Positions 1-5,745 of a stretch of DNA of 64,000 nt are shown piece by piece. The notes below the pieces were generated by a model. It saw only the letters and a list, made by a program, of their open reading frames with translations, made no database searches and was not told where the DNA came from. The stretch is from Cellvibrio sp. pealriver (GTDB lineage Bacteria > Pseudomonadota > Gammaproteobacteria > Pseudomonadales > Cellvibrionaceae), in contig NZ_KQ236688.1 in assembly GCF_001183545.1 (NCBI RefSeq), positions 2,988,395 to 3,052,394 on the forward strand. Reading direction: 5' to 3'. Every line of letters starts with the position of its first letter. The first letter of the stretch is position 1. The position numbers were made by a program, and so were the translations under genes.

Positions 1-10
1 CTTGTTAGAG
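1..10 (-). other. attC recombination site, partial (window edge)
   Basis: The first ten bases end in the core motif TTGTTAGAG that closes every attC in this array. It is the left tail of the attC belonging to the cassette that carries the 12-443 gene, or the junction to the next one. The array therefore continues beyond the window. Only the core can be seen. Confidence 0.6.
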
Positions 11-11
11 T

Positions 12-443
12 TTACTTTTTTGGGTTAATACTTTCTTCTACAACCCCAACAATTTCTGCTAAGGTGATTGTAAATATTCCGGCCTCACCGTTGTCAAAGG
101 CATCTTTCCAAACGTTGTAACCGTTTAAATATTCTGGATTTGGTTCTTTCTTACCGATGAGCTTGACTACACTTTTATTCAATGTTTCTTCTGAAACAGG
201 GAAATGAGGTAAGTCAGTTGATATACCACCAGCAATTCTAGAGTTTTTAACTTTAACGCCAAAAATACTGACATGAAAAATTTTTCCAAGCTTAGGATGG
301 CTTTCAACTTTATTAATTAATACTGTAGATCCTTCCTCTCCGATACGATTTTTATAGCTCCATACTTGCCCTGCGGAAAATTGAGAAGCCTCAGCTAAAC
401 CGAAAAAAGAAGATAGCCCCAGAATTGCAATTATTTTTTTCAT
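12..443 (-). CDS. Integron cassette protein with signal peptide, unknown function
   Basis: A 143-residue protein begins MKKIIAILGLSSFFGLAEA, a short basic start followed by a hydrophobic stretch and an Ala-x-Ala-like end, so export to the periplasm is likely. The mature part is soluble and mixed alpha/beta in character, without cysteine pairs or a catalytic motif that I recognise. The start lies a few bases inside the attC at 451-586, which is the usual place for a cassette gene. It is the last complete ORF cassette of the array, farthest from the integrase, so transcription from an integron promoter should be weak. No function is proposed. Confidence 0.8.
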   Translation of the reverse strand: MKKIIAILGLSSFFGLAEASQFSAGQVWSYKNRIGEEGSTVLINKVESHPKLGKIFHVSIFGVKVKNSRIAGGISTDLPHFPVSEETLNKSVVKLIGKKEPNPEYLNGYNVWKDAFDNGEAGIFTITLAEIVGVVEESINPKK

Positions 444-450
444 ACGATTA

Positions 451-586
451 CTCTAACGTTGTATTAAACGGCAGAATTTAAGGCGGGCTTTTGTGGAAAC
501 TTTTTGCGAAGCAAAACCACAAAAGAGCGACTTAAATTATGTCCGGTGGAGCGTAGCGTAACGGATTTGAATACTTTGTTATAAAA
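451..586 (-). other. attC site (family A)
   Basis: The site runs from TAACGTT to the core TTTGTTATA. Its arms fold back: AGAATTTAAG pairs with CTTAAATT, and TTTTGTGG pairs with CCACAAAA around a TTGCGAAGCAA centre. It is nearly identical to the attC at 2357-2490. Both of these sites close copies of the same gene-less cassette. Confidence 0.85.
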
Positions 587-827
587 CTACGCCAATTGGG
601 TAAAACTTGGCACGACCTAAAATATTCCAGCCCGCACAAACTTCACTAGCGATTTGCAGAACCATGCCGCAATTTACTTTAAAGCACCTGCTGCCAAGTG
701 CAGAAAGCGCCCATTCGAACTATTCCAGAGATTCTAACGGAACTACGTTTCTACCAAAACTCGCTTAGTAACTTAGTTGCTACAGCGCACTTACTTTCAA
801 AAACCGACAACCAAAAAGGCCGCGCTT
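587..827 (-). other. Gene-less integron cassette body, copy 1
   Basis: This cassette body of about 240 bp has no ORF above 60 codons. It is homologous along its length to 2491-2767 and 5268-5509. A 27-base block (710-736) is identical in all three copies. Directly after this block, reading left, each copy has an ATG-led frame of eleven codons with a conserved stop (here 679-714, MGAFCTWQQVL). A second frame in the same place reads FEWALSALGS and runs open to the left. Either the DNA or RNA itself is the functional product, or a very small peptide is made. I cannot decide which. Confidence 0.7.
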
Positions 828-955
828 TATAACGTTAAGCACAACGGCAGTTTGTAAGTTGCGCGTTGTGGAATACTTTTGCGAAGCAAAACCACATAAG
901 CGCGACTTACAAACTGTCCAGCCACGTAGTGGCGTGTTGCTGCGCCTTGTTATGT
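828..955 (-). other. attC site (family A)
   Basis: The site runs from TTATAACGTT to CCTTGTTATG. The outer arms CAGTTTGTAAGTTGCGC and GCGACTTACAAACTG pair almost perfectly, and a GTGGAATACTTTTGCG centre marks family A. It belongs to the cassette with the VOC-fold gene at 1015-1332. Confidence 0.85.
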
Positions 956-1014
956 TTGCTTTATTGTTTTAAGCCAAACAACTAATTTATACAAACGATT
1001 GATATTAGGATTAA

Positions 1015-1332
1015 CTAGGAAATTTCTATTTTTCTACCGTCTGGGTCTAAAAGAATATAAATAGTTTTTCCATTAAATTCATACTGGCCATGAAATTGGA
1101 TGCGCTCAAGCAAAGATTCAAGAGATTGAACGGAAAAGCCCAGCCTAGTATTGCATGGGGTTTCACCTAAATTTAATGGGTAAATTTCAAACACCAAATC
1201 TTCTATGCAAGTAGCATAGTGCTCAACCCCTTTGCCATGCTTTTCTTTCACAAATTTTAAACCAAGCAGCTCATAGAAATTCTTGGAAATCTCTATGTTT
1301 GTACATCGCAAAACTAGCAGATTAAGTTTCAT
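1015..1332 (-). CDS. Glyoxalase/bleomycin-resistance (VOC) fold cassette protein
   Basis: This 105-residue protein begins MKLNLLVLRCTNIEISKNFY and has the single-module VOC pattern: a first beta strand with L-x-L, then an S-x-x-FYELLGL helix, and a C-terminal LLDPDGRKIEIS that normally supplies the last metal-ligand Glu. VOC proteins include lyases, dioxygenases and drug-binding resistance proteins, so the substrate cannot be named. An upstream in-frame ATG at 1386 lies inside the attC arm and would add 18 residues of attC translation. I therefore use the ATG at 1332. It is the only cassette protein here with a recognisable fold. Confidence 0.8.
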   Translation of the reverse strand: MKLNLLVLRCTNIEISKNFYELLGLKFVKEKHGKGVEHYATCIEDLVFEIYPLNLGETPCNTRLGFSVQSLESLLERIQFHGQYEFNGKTIYILLDPDGRKIEIS

Positions 1333-1346
1333 TCGCCACCTTGAGA

Positions 1347-1486
1347 ACATAACGTTCGGTTCAACCGCAGTTTGTAAGCGGCGCATTTACGATAAACTTC
1401 GCGCAGCGATTCGCTAAATGCGCTGCTTACAAACTGTCGAGCGTAAGCGCGAAGCGCTGGAGCGGCGTTGGAACCGCTTGTTATGT
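1347..1486 (-). other. attC site (family B)
   Basis: The site runs from CATAACGTTCGG to GCTTGTTATG. Arms CAGTTTGTAAGCGGCGCATTT and AAATGCGCTGCTTACAAACTG pair. The centre ACGATAAACTTCGCGCAGCG is of family B, unlike the GTGGAATACTT centre of family A. It closes the cassette carrying 1512-1787. Confidence 0.85.
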
Positions 1487-1511
1487 TTTTGTGACCTATT
1501 TTCGATTGAAT

Positions 1512-1787
1512 TTAATCTAAGCAATCAACTGGTATATTTTTAACAAATTCGGTTGCTTTAGCCATTAGTTGATTCCAATCTTTTTCAGGGCGAGAAGAAT
1601 AGCCCTGATTAATAAGCTCCCTTTCACACAAGTCTTCTAGACCCCAAATTGCTCTTTTTTCCTCTTCGGTAAACGAATCTTTTATTGGGGAACTAGATAA
1701 CTTTTCGGACAGGATTCCCCATACAGCAAGTAGGTGACCCACGGGAATTTTGATATTAGCTTCTTTGCTTAGATCATCTTCGGACAT
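1512..1787 (-). CDS. Small integron cassette protein, unknown function
   Basis: A 91-residue soluble, mostly helical protein beginning MSEDDLSKEANIKIPVGH. It is rich in Glu, Lys and Leu, without a signal peptide, membrane segment or metal motif. A start at 1823 would lie in the attC core and read through it, so I place the start at 1787. It sits alone in its cassette between two attC sites. No family is recognised. Confidence 0.7.
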   Translation of the reverse strand: MSEDDLSKEANIKIPVGHLLAVWGILSEKLSSSPIKDSFTEEEKRAIWGLEDLCERELINQGYSSRPEKDWNQLMAKATEFVKNIPVDCLD

Positions 1788-1805
1788 TTCGACTTTCCTA
1801 GTGAA

Positions 1806-1917
1806 ACATAACGTTGCGTTCACCTGCGGATTGTAAGTAGCGCGTTGCGATAAACTTAGCGCAGCGGTATTGCATAAGCGCTACTTACAATGCGTCAGGT
1901 GCAACGCTTTGTTATGG
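1806..1917 (-). other. attC site (family B, short)
   Basis: The site runs from CATAACGTTGCG to GCTTTGTTATGG. Arms GGATTGTAAGTAGCGC and GCGCTACTTACAATGC pair around a GATAAACTTAGCGCAG centre. At about 112 bp it is the shortest attC here, because it lacks the extra GGAGGCGCGAAGCGCC-type segment of the other family B sites. Confidence 0.85.
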
Positions 1918-1925
1918 TTTACAAT

Positions 1926-2360
1926 TTATTTCTTAATGTAACGATATAAAAGCACAACTAAAATTTGCAAAAAGCCCAAGAAAAGAGCTCCAAACATAAG
2001 GCCAAATGCCCATGCATGATATATGTGTTTTCCGGTATTAACTACCCGATAGGGTTGCGAGAAGTAATAGTAGAATAGGCTTCCGAAAACTACCAACCCT
2101 GCGGCTAACGCAAACCAAGCCTTAAAGGAATAAGTGTTTTGGGAGCTTTTACCCGTATAAGTTGGGCCTTGAAGAATGGCTTTAGATAACAATGTAGCAC
2201 TCACTAATACTGCAAGTGAAAATGACCCCGTGGCAGATGCGATTAAATAGGTCTGAAAGCCTGTTCCAAAGTCATAATATGCACCAAGAATACATAGAGT
2301 TATTACTAGCGTCACTGTTAATGAAACAGAGATTTTCAATTTATAAGCATCCATTACCAT
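1926..2360 (-). CDS. Four-helix membrane cassette protein, unknown function
   Basis: A 144-residue integral membrane protein with about four hydrophobic helices at residues 9-27, 37-58, 83-101 and 116-138. A polar loop near residues 63-78 (GPTYTGKSSQNTYS) separates them. The end RYIKK is basic, suggesting a cytoplasmic C-terminus. ATGs at 2360 and 2354 are both possible. The first overlaps the attC core, so the true protein may start two codons later (MDAYKLK). Small membrane proteins are common in integron arrays. No family is recognised. Confidence 0.75.
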   Translation of the reverse strand: MVMDAYKLKISVSLTVTLVITLCILGAYYDFGTGFQTYLIASATGSFSLAVLVSATLLSKAILQGPTYTGKSSQNTYSFKAWFALAAGLVVFGSLFYYYFSQPYRVVNTGKHIYHAWAFGLMFGALFLGFLQILVVLLYRYIKK

Positions 2361-2490
2361 AACGTTGTATTAAACGGCAGAATTTAAGGCGCGCTTTTGT
2401 GGAAACCTTTTGCGTAGCAAAACCACAAAAGCGCGACTTAAATTCTGTCCGGTGGAGCGCAGCGTAACGGATTTGAATACTTTGTTATAA
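2357..2490 (-). other. attC site (family A)
   Basis: The site runs from CCATAACGTTG to CTTTGTTATAA. It is nearly base-for-base the same as the attC at 451-586, including the GTCCGGTGGAGCG segment. Both attach to the same gene-less cassette, so the cassette body and its attC were copied together. Confidence 0.85.
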
Positions 2491-2767
2491 CACTACGCAC
2501 AATTGGTAAAACTTAGCACGGACTAAAATACTTCAGGCCGTACACACTGCACTATTCAATTTTCAGAACCATGAGCAACTGAACTTTAGAGCGCCAGCTG
2601 CCAAGTGCAGAAAACGCCCATTCGAACTATTCCAGAGATTCTAGCGGAGCTACGTTGCTACCAAAACTCGCTTAGCAATTTAGAACACCTAAACCACCGA
2701 GCGCACAAACTAAAATATTGCTACAGCGCACGGACTTACCGAAAACACCAACCAAAAAGACCGCGCT
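2491..2767 (-). other. Gene-less integron cassette body, copy 2
   Basis: This is the second and longest copy of the repeated cassette without an ordinary ORF. It contains the invariant 27-base block at 2617-2643. The eleven-codon frame at 2586-2621 reads MGVFCTWQLAL and has the same start and stop as the other copies. The alternative frame reads FEWAFSALGSWRSK and stops after 24 codons. It differs from copy 1 by point changes and by an insertion of about 35 bp near 2680-2715. Confidence 0.7.
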
Positions 2768-2898
2768 TTATAACGCCGAGCTAAGCGGCAGTTTTTAAGT
2801 TGCGGTTTTGTGGATTACTTTTGCGCAGCAAAACCACAAAACTGCGACTTAAAAACTGTCCAGCCACGAAGTGGCGATGCTTGAGCGATTTGTTAGGC
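2768..2898 (-). other. attC site (family A)
   Basis: The site runs from TTATAACGCCGAGC to the canonical core GTTAGGC. The outer arms CAGTTTTTAAGTTGCGGTTT and AAACTGCGACTTAAAAACTG pair, with a GTGGATTACTTTTGCGCAGC centre. It closes the cassette carrying the CxxC protein at 2920-3303. Confidence 0.85.
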
Positions 2899-2919
2899 AT
2901 ACTTTTTGTTTTCCTTAGT

Positions 2920-3303
2920 TTAAAGTTTTTTAACTTCATAAACTCCATGCACAGATATTAAGTAATGTGAGTTTCTGACTTCATTCATACCAACCCATAA
3001 CAAAAATATCCCTGGGCAATTTTCACAAAACCTTTTTAAAAAATAAGACCAACCGTTGCACGGAGCAGACTTAAAAAGTTTAACTGAAAATATTTCTTCC
3101 GCGAGAACGATAAGTTCTGCTTCTAAATCTTCTTCCTTTCCAAATAGATAGCCATCCAAAACAAGTTTCAGATCTACATGATTACCATGCTTGCATAGTG
3201 GGCATAACCATGAAAAAGAAGAATCCTGAACATTTTTAGCATTATCATAATGCGTAGTTCCAAATCCTTTAATCGTAGCGATACATTTTTGGTATTTGTA
3301 CAT
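2920..3303 (-). CDS. Cassette protein with two CxxC pairs, likely zinc-binding
   Basis: A 127-residue soluble protein beginning MYKYQKCIATIKGFG. Two knuckles, CPLCKHGNH near residue 34 and CENC near residue 93, look like a split zinc ribbon. The segment between them is acidic (GKEEDLEAELIVLAEEIF). The start at 3303 is used because a longer in-frame start at 3348 would translate the attC arm. The protein could bind nucleic acid or another protein, but nothing in the sequence identifies a partner. Confidence 0.7.
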   Translation of the reverse strand: MYKYQKCIATIKGFGTTHYDNAKNVQDSSFSWLCPLCKHGNHVDLKLVLDGYLFGKEEDLEAELIVLAEEIFSVKLFKSAPCNGWSYFLKRFCENCPGIFLLWVGMNEVRNSHYLISVHGVYEVKKL

Positions 3304-3308
3304 GTTTT

Positions 3309-3447
3309 GCCTAACGTTGTGTTCAACCGCAGCTTGTAAGTAGCGCATTGCGATAAACTTTGCACAGCAATTCGCTAAATGCGCTACTTACAAACTGTCG
3401 AGTGGAGGCGCGAAGCGCCGGAACGGTGTTGGAACACTTTGTTATAT
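3309..3447 (-). other. attC site (family B)
   Basis: The site runs from GCCTAACGTTG to CTTTGTTATAT. Arms CTTGTAAGTAGCGCATT and AATGCGCTACTTACAA-like pair, with the GATAAACTTTGCACAGC centre of family B. It closes the cassette carrying 3448-3804. Confidence 0.85.
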
Positions 3448-3804
3448 TTACTGCCTTATAAGCATAAGAAACAAAGCTGCAATCTGCGACAAAGGTAGAG
3501 TTACAATAATTAGCGAAAAAGACGAAAATGGTGTGAAAAAACCTGATATTAAGGGCGGTAAAAATGCACAAATAGCTGCAGATAAAAAATAGCATTTTTT
3601 TCCTGATATGTATTTATTTAGCTGTAAGTATATAGGCAGCCACACTATAGCAGTGACCAAGCCGATAATAAGCGAGGATAGTAAAACTGACATTAGTAGA
3701 TATAGATTTCCCTTTGATGCAAAAAGAAATAGAACAGCGAATAAAATTGATATTATTCCAACAGCGACATTCATCTGAATGTATAAAGTTAAATTTTTGT
3801 TCAT
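3448..3804 (-). CDS. Small membrane cassette protein, unknown function
   Basis: A 118-residue protein that is almost entirely hydrophobic, with about four transmembrane helices (near residues 10-29, 33-57, 70-88, 93-115). Short polar links occur, for example LNKYISGKKCY. It starts MNKNLTLYIQMN just inside its cassette boundary. There is no transporter or sensor motif. It is the second multi-helix membrane protein of the array. Function unknown. Confidence 0.75.
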   Translation of the reverse strand: MNKNLTLYIQMNVAVGIISILFAVLFLFASKGNLYLLMSVLLSSLIIGLVTAIVWLPIYLQLNKYISGKKCYFLSAAICAFLPPLISGFFTPFSSFSLIIVTLPLSQIAALFLMLIRQ

Positions 3805-3815
3805 AATTTTCCTTG

Positions 3816-3955
3816 ATATAACGCCGAGCTAAGCGGCAGTTTTTAAGTTGCGGTTTTGTGGAATACTTTTGCGCAGCAAAACCACAAAACTGCGACTTAA
3901 AAACTGTCCAATGGAGGCACGAAGTGCCGGAGTGGTGCTTGAGCGACTTGTTAGA
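3816..3955 (-). other. attC site (family A)
   Basis: The site runs from GATATAACGCCGAG to ACTTGTTAGAA. It shares the left part of the 2768-2898 site (CAGTTTTTAAGTTGCGG) but has a family B-like right part (ATGGAGGCACGAAGTGCCGG). It therefore looks like a hybrid of the two families. Confidence 0.85.
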
Positions 3956-3981
3956 ATATTTTTCTCATGTACCACCTATTT

Positions 3982-4395
3982 CTATGTAAATTCCAGCGGT
4001 GTATTTACATGAACACTCAACTCTTTTTTGCATGCGTTAAATGCTGTGACAACAATGTTTTGAAGACTAAATGGATTGCCGATGATTTCAAAAGTTGTTT
4101 CTTCCGACATTAAATAGCTAGATGCGCAGCCTTCTCTATAAATGGACGAAGATCTATATAAAACTAACTTATTGCTTGGCGCATTATTGTAACCATGCCG
4201 CCAACTAACACGAATTTCAGCTGAAGCTCTATTAGGGGGAATGCTAGCACTAAAAATAAAAACATACTGCCATATGTCACCTTCTGGGCTTCCACTGGAT
4301 ATACCAGAAATTTCCGCGCCAAGATTCTTAAGATGAATCTTGCACTTCTCCAATTCAGAATCTAATAATCTTTGTTGTGGTGTAATATTTTTCAT
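3982..4395 (-). CDS. Cassette protein, unknown function
   Basis: A 137-residue soluble protein beginning MKNITPQQRLLDSELEKCK. A helical N-terminus is followed by alternating strands (YVFIFSASIP, SAEIRVSWRHG, KLVLYRSSSIY) and a closing helix. There is no signal peptide, and two single cysteines are not in a CxxC arrangement. The longer in-frame start at 4473 lies in the neighbouring attC and is not used. No family is recognised. Confidence 0.7.
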   Translation of the reverse strand: MKNITPQQRLLDSELEKCKIHLKNLGAEISGISSGSPEGDIWQYVFIFSASIPPNRASAEIRVSWRHGYNNAPSNKLVLYRSSSIYREGCASSYLMSEETTFEIIGNPFSLQNIVVTAFNACKKELSVHVNTPLEFT

Positions 4396-4402
4396 GGATT
4401 CT

Positions 4403-4534
4403 TCTAACGCCGAGCTAAGCGGCAGTTTTAAAGTTGTAGTTTTGTGGAATACTTTTGCGCAGCAAAACCACAAAACTGCGACTTTAAAACTGTCCAGCGC
4501 ACGTAGTGCGCGGTGCTTGAGCGATTTGTTATAA
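4403..4534 (-). other. attC site (family A)
   Basis: The site runs from TTCTAACGCCGAG to ATTTGTTATAA. Arms CAGTTTTAAAGTTGTAGTTTT and AAAACTGCGACTTTAAAACTG pair. The stop codon of the upstream ORF (4529-4936) is supplied by the core TTATAA of this site. Confidence 0.85.
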
Positions 4535-4936
4535 ATGGCCGCTAAAAGTTATTGCGCAGGCAACATACCCTAATAAACCTGCATAACCCAAAATAACAAA
4601 ACCAAGTTTAGACCAGAAGAAAAGATTAATAGGCCAAGTTAAGTATTTGGATGCTTGTAATTCTGGATCATTTCCAGCGCCATATTTTATTTCTTTAATT
4701 CTATGAAAAATGCCCCAGATTGCAGATGCAACTATGTAGTGCAGCAAGTCACAGAAAATGCTCAGAACAAGCAATAAGGCAGGCCAAAGCAAGTTTTCAG
4801 GAAGTGTATATGTATTACCTGTTTTTGTATTAAAGATCCAAAGCAATGCAATTCCCGCAAATGAAGCCTGCCGACTTACAGAACTTGCTGAGCTGCTAAA
4901 GTCATAATATGACTGCTTATAGCCTGATAATTTCAT
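4529..4936 (-). CDS. Membrane protein, second gene of a two-gene cassette
   Basis: A 135-residue protein with three likely transmembrane helices (near residues 25-35, 47-75 and 105-131), with a charged loop HRIKEIKYGAGNDPELQAS between the second and third. Its ATG overlaps the stop of the 59-codon ORF before it (ATGA, 4933-4936), which predicts translational coupling. Its own stop codon lies in the attC core. The pairing suggests the two products act together. No family is recognised. Confidence 0.75.
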   Translation of the reverse strand: MKLSGYKQSYYDFSSSASSVSRQASFAGIALLWIFNTKTGNTYTLPENLLWPALLLVLSIFCDLLHYIVASAIWGIFHRIKEIKYGAGNDPELQASKYLTWPINLFFWSKLGFVILGYAGLLGYVACAITFSGHL

Positions 4937-5112
4937 TTTTTACTATTACTTGGGCTTCTAGGCCCAGTACTCGTAGTGGTTTGATTGTTGTTCTGCAATT
5001 TCCCAGAAGAGGATGTTGAAGAATTCCGCCCGCTACCACCTCTATTTTCACTAGGTTTCTGTGGCGGTGATTGTGGAGTTTTTCCATTGCCGCCAGTTTT
5101 ATTATTTGTCAT
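4933..5112 (-). CDS. 59-residue low-complexity protein, first gene of a two-gene cassette
   Basis: Reading left from the ATG at 5110-5112 gives MTNNKTGGNGKTPQSPPQKP and then a Ser, Asn, Gly, Thr and Pro-rich tail ending in SNSKK. The protein is basic, has almost no hydrophobic residues and is probably disordered. A good ribosome-binding site (GGAGA, about seven bases upstream) supports the start. The stop overlaps the start of the membrane protein at 4936 in an ATGA. A leader that couples translation, or a soluble partner of the membrane protein, are both possible. It is below the usual ORF length cut-off. Confidence 0.65.
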   Translation of the reverse strand: MTNNKTGGNGKTPQSPPQKPSENRGGSGRNSSTSSSGKLQNNNQTTTSTGPRSPSNSKK

Positions 5113-5133
5113 TGTGTTTCTCCATATTTTTTA

Positions 5134-5267
5134 TAACGTTGTGTTCAACCGCAGTTTGTAAGTAGCGCATGCGATAAACTTTGCGTAGCAATTCGCTAAA
5201 TGCGCTACTTACAAACTGTCGAATGGAGGCGCGAAGCGCCGGAATGGTGTTGCAACACCTTGTTATA
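5134..5267 (-). other. attC site (family B)
   Basis: The site runs from TATAACGTTGTG to CCTTGTTATAA. Arms CAGTTTGTAAGTAGCGCAT and ATGCGCTACTTACAAACTG pair almost perfectly. It is the attC nearest to the integrase and closes gene-less cassette copy 3. The other two copies have family A sites. Confidence 0.85.
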
Positions 5268-5509
5268 ACAATACGCTTATTTGGTAAAATTTAGCACGAC
5301 CTAAAATATTTCAGGCCACACAAACCACACTATTCTATTGCAGAACTATGCTGCAATTTTCTTTAGAGTGCCTGCCGCCAAGTGCAGAAAATGCCCATTC
5401 GAACTATTCCAGAGATTCTAACGGAACCACGTTTCTACCAAAACTTACTTAGTAACTTAATTGCTACAGAGTAAAAACTTCCCGAAACCACCAACCAAAA
5501 TACTGCTCT
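5268..5509 (-). other. Gene-less integron cassette body, copy 3 (first cassette of the array)
   Basis: The third copy of the repeated body sits in the first position next to attI, so it is the most recently inserted or best expressed cassette. The invariant 27-base block is at 5394-5420. The eleven-codon frame at 5363-5398 reads MGIFCTWRQAL with the same start and stop. The alternative frame reads FEWAFSALGGRHSK and ends after 23 codons. If the body carries a promoter, this position would let it drive the cassettes downstream. Confidence 0.7.
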
Positions 5510-5580
5510 TTATAACAATGTTATTAGACGGAAAGATTCCGTATTTTCTACCGGAATTTTTCCGTCTAAGTTTTTAGAAG
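5510..5580 (-). other. Probable attI insertion site
   Basis: The first cassette ends at a core TTATAAC (5510-5516), equivalent to the GTTATAA core on the cassette strand. Everything from there to intI lies outside the cassettes, so this is where attI must be. The remaining DNA to 5745 has no ORF and carries only a large palindrome and the intI promoter. The outer limit of attI is not visible in the sequence. Confidence 0.55.
5524..5569. repeat. Perfect-armed inverted repeat in attI region
   Basis: TTAGACGGAAAGATTCCG (from 5524) pairs with CGGAATTTTTCCGTCTAA (5552-5569), with one mismatch and a loop of about ten bases. On the + strand it is followed by GTTTTTAG, so it could act as a terminator that shields intI from cassette-side transcription. 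On the - strand it would sit in the leader of every cassette transcript. Confidence 0.7.
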
Positions 5581-5673
5581 TTGATATATAGCATAGACCT
5601 CAATTACGCGCCATTACAGAGCCTTAGCCCGCTACCCTAATAGGAATGGAGGAGTGAAAGGCGGAAAATTTCC

Positions 5674-5719
5674 TTGCTAATTCTCCTATTATGAATACAA
5701 TCACTGTATATGCAAACAG
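5674..5719 (+). promoter_or_regulatory. intI promoter with LexA (SOS) box
   Basis: A -35 TTGCTA (5674-5679) and -10 TACAAT (5696-5701) with a 16-base spacer lie before intI. The sequence CTGTATATGCAAACAG at 5704-5719 fits the LexA consensus CTGT-N8-ACAG and overlaps the expected transcription start. LexA control of integron integrases is an established theme. SOS induction of this integrase is therefore the expected behaviour. Confidence 0.75.
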
Positions 5720-5745
5720 TTATCTATTCATAACATGGTGCGCGC

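Noticed and set aside
1333-1386. Longer start for the VOC cassette protein
   Set aside because: The extra 18 residues (MRRLQTAVEPNV...) are translation of the attC arm. Similar leaders (MRYLQAAVEHNV) appear at 3348, which confirms they come from attC, not from the gene.
3323-3595. 90-codon - strand frame overlapping the membrane cassette gene and attC
   Set aside because: It crosses an attC and overlaps a better ORF in another frame. Its composition is that of a shadow.
4340-4534. + strand 64-codon frame across attC
   Set aside because: It runs through an attC and against the cassette orientation, and has no ribosome-binding site.
451-5267. Regular spaced repeats resembling a CRISPR array
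   Set aside because: The repeats are about 130 bp, imperfect palindromes with ORF-sized spacers and a neighbouring intI, so they are attC sites. No cas genes are present.
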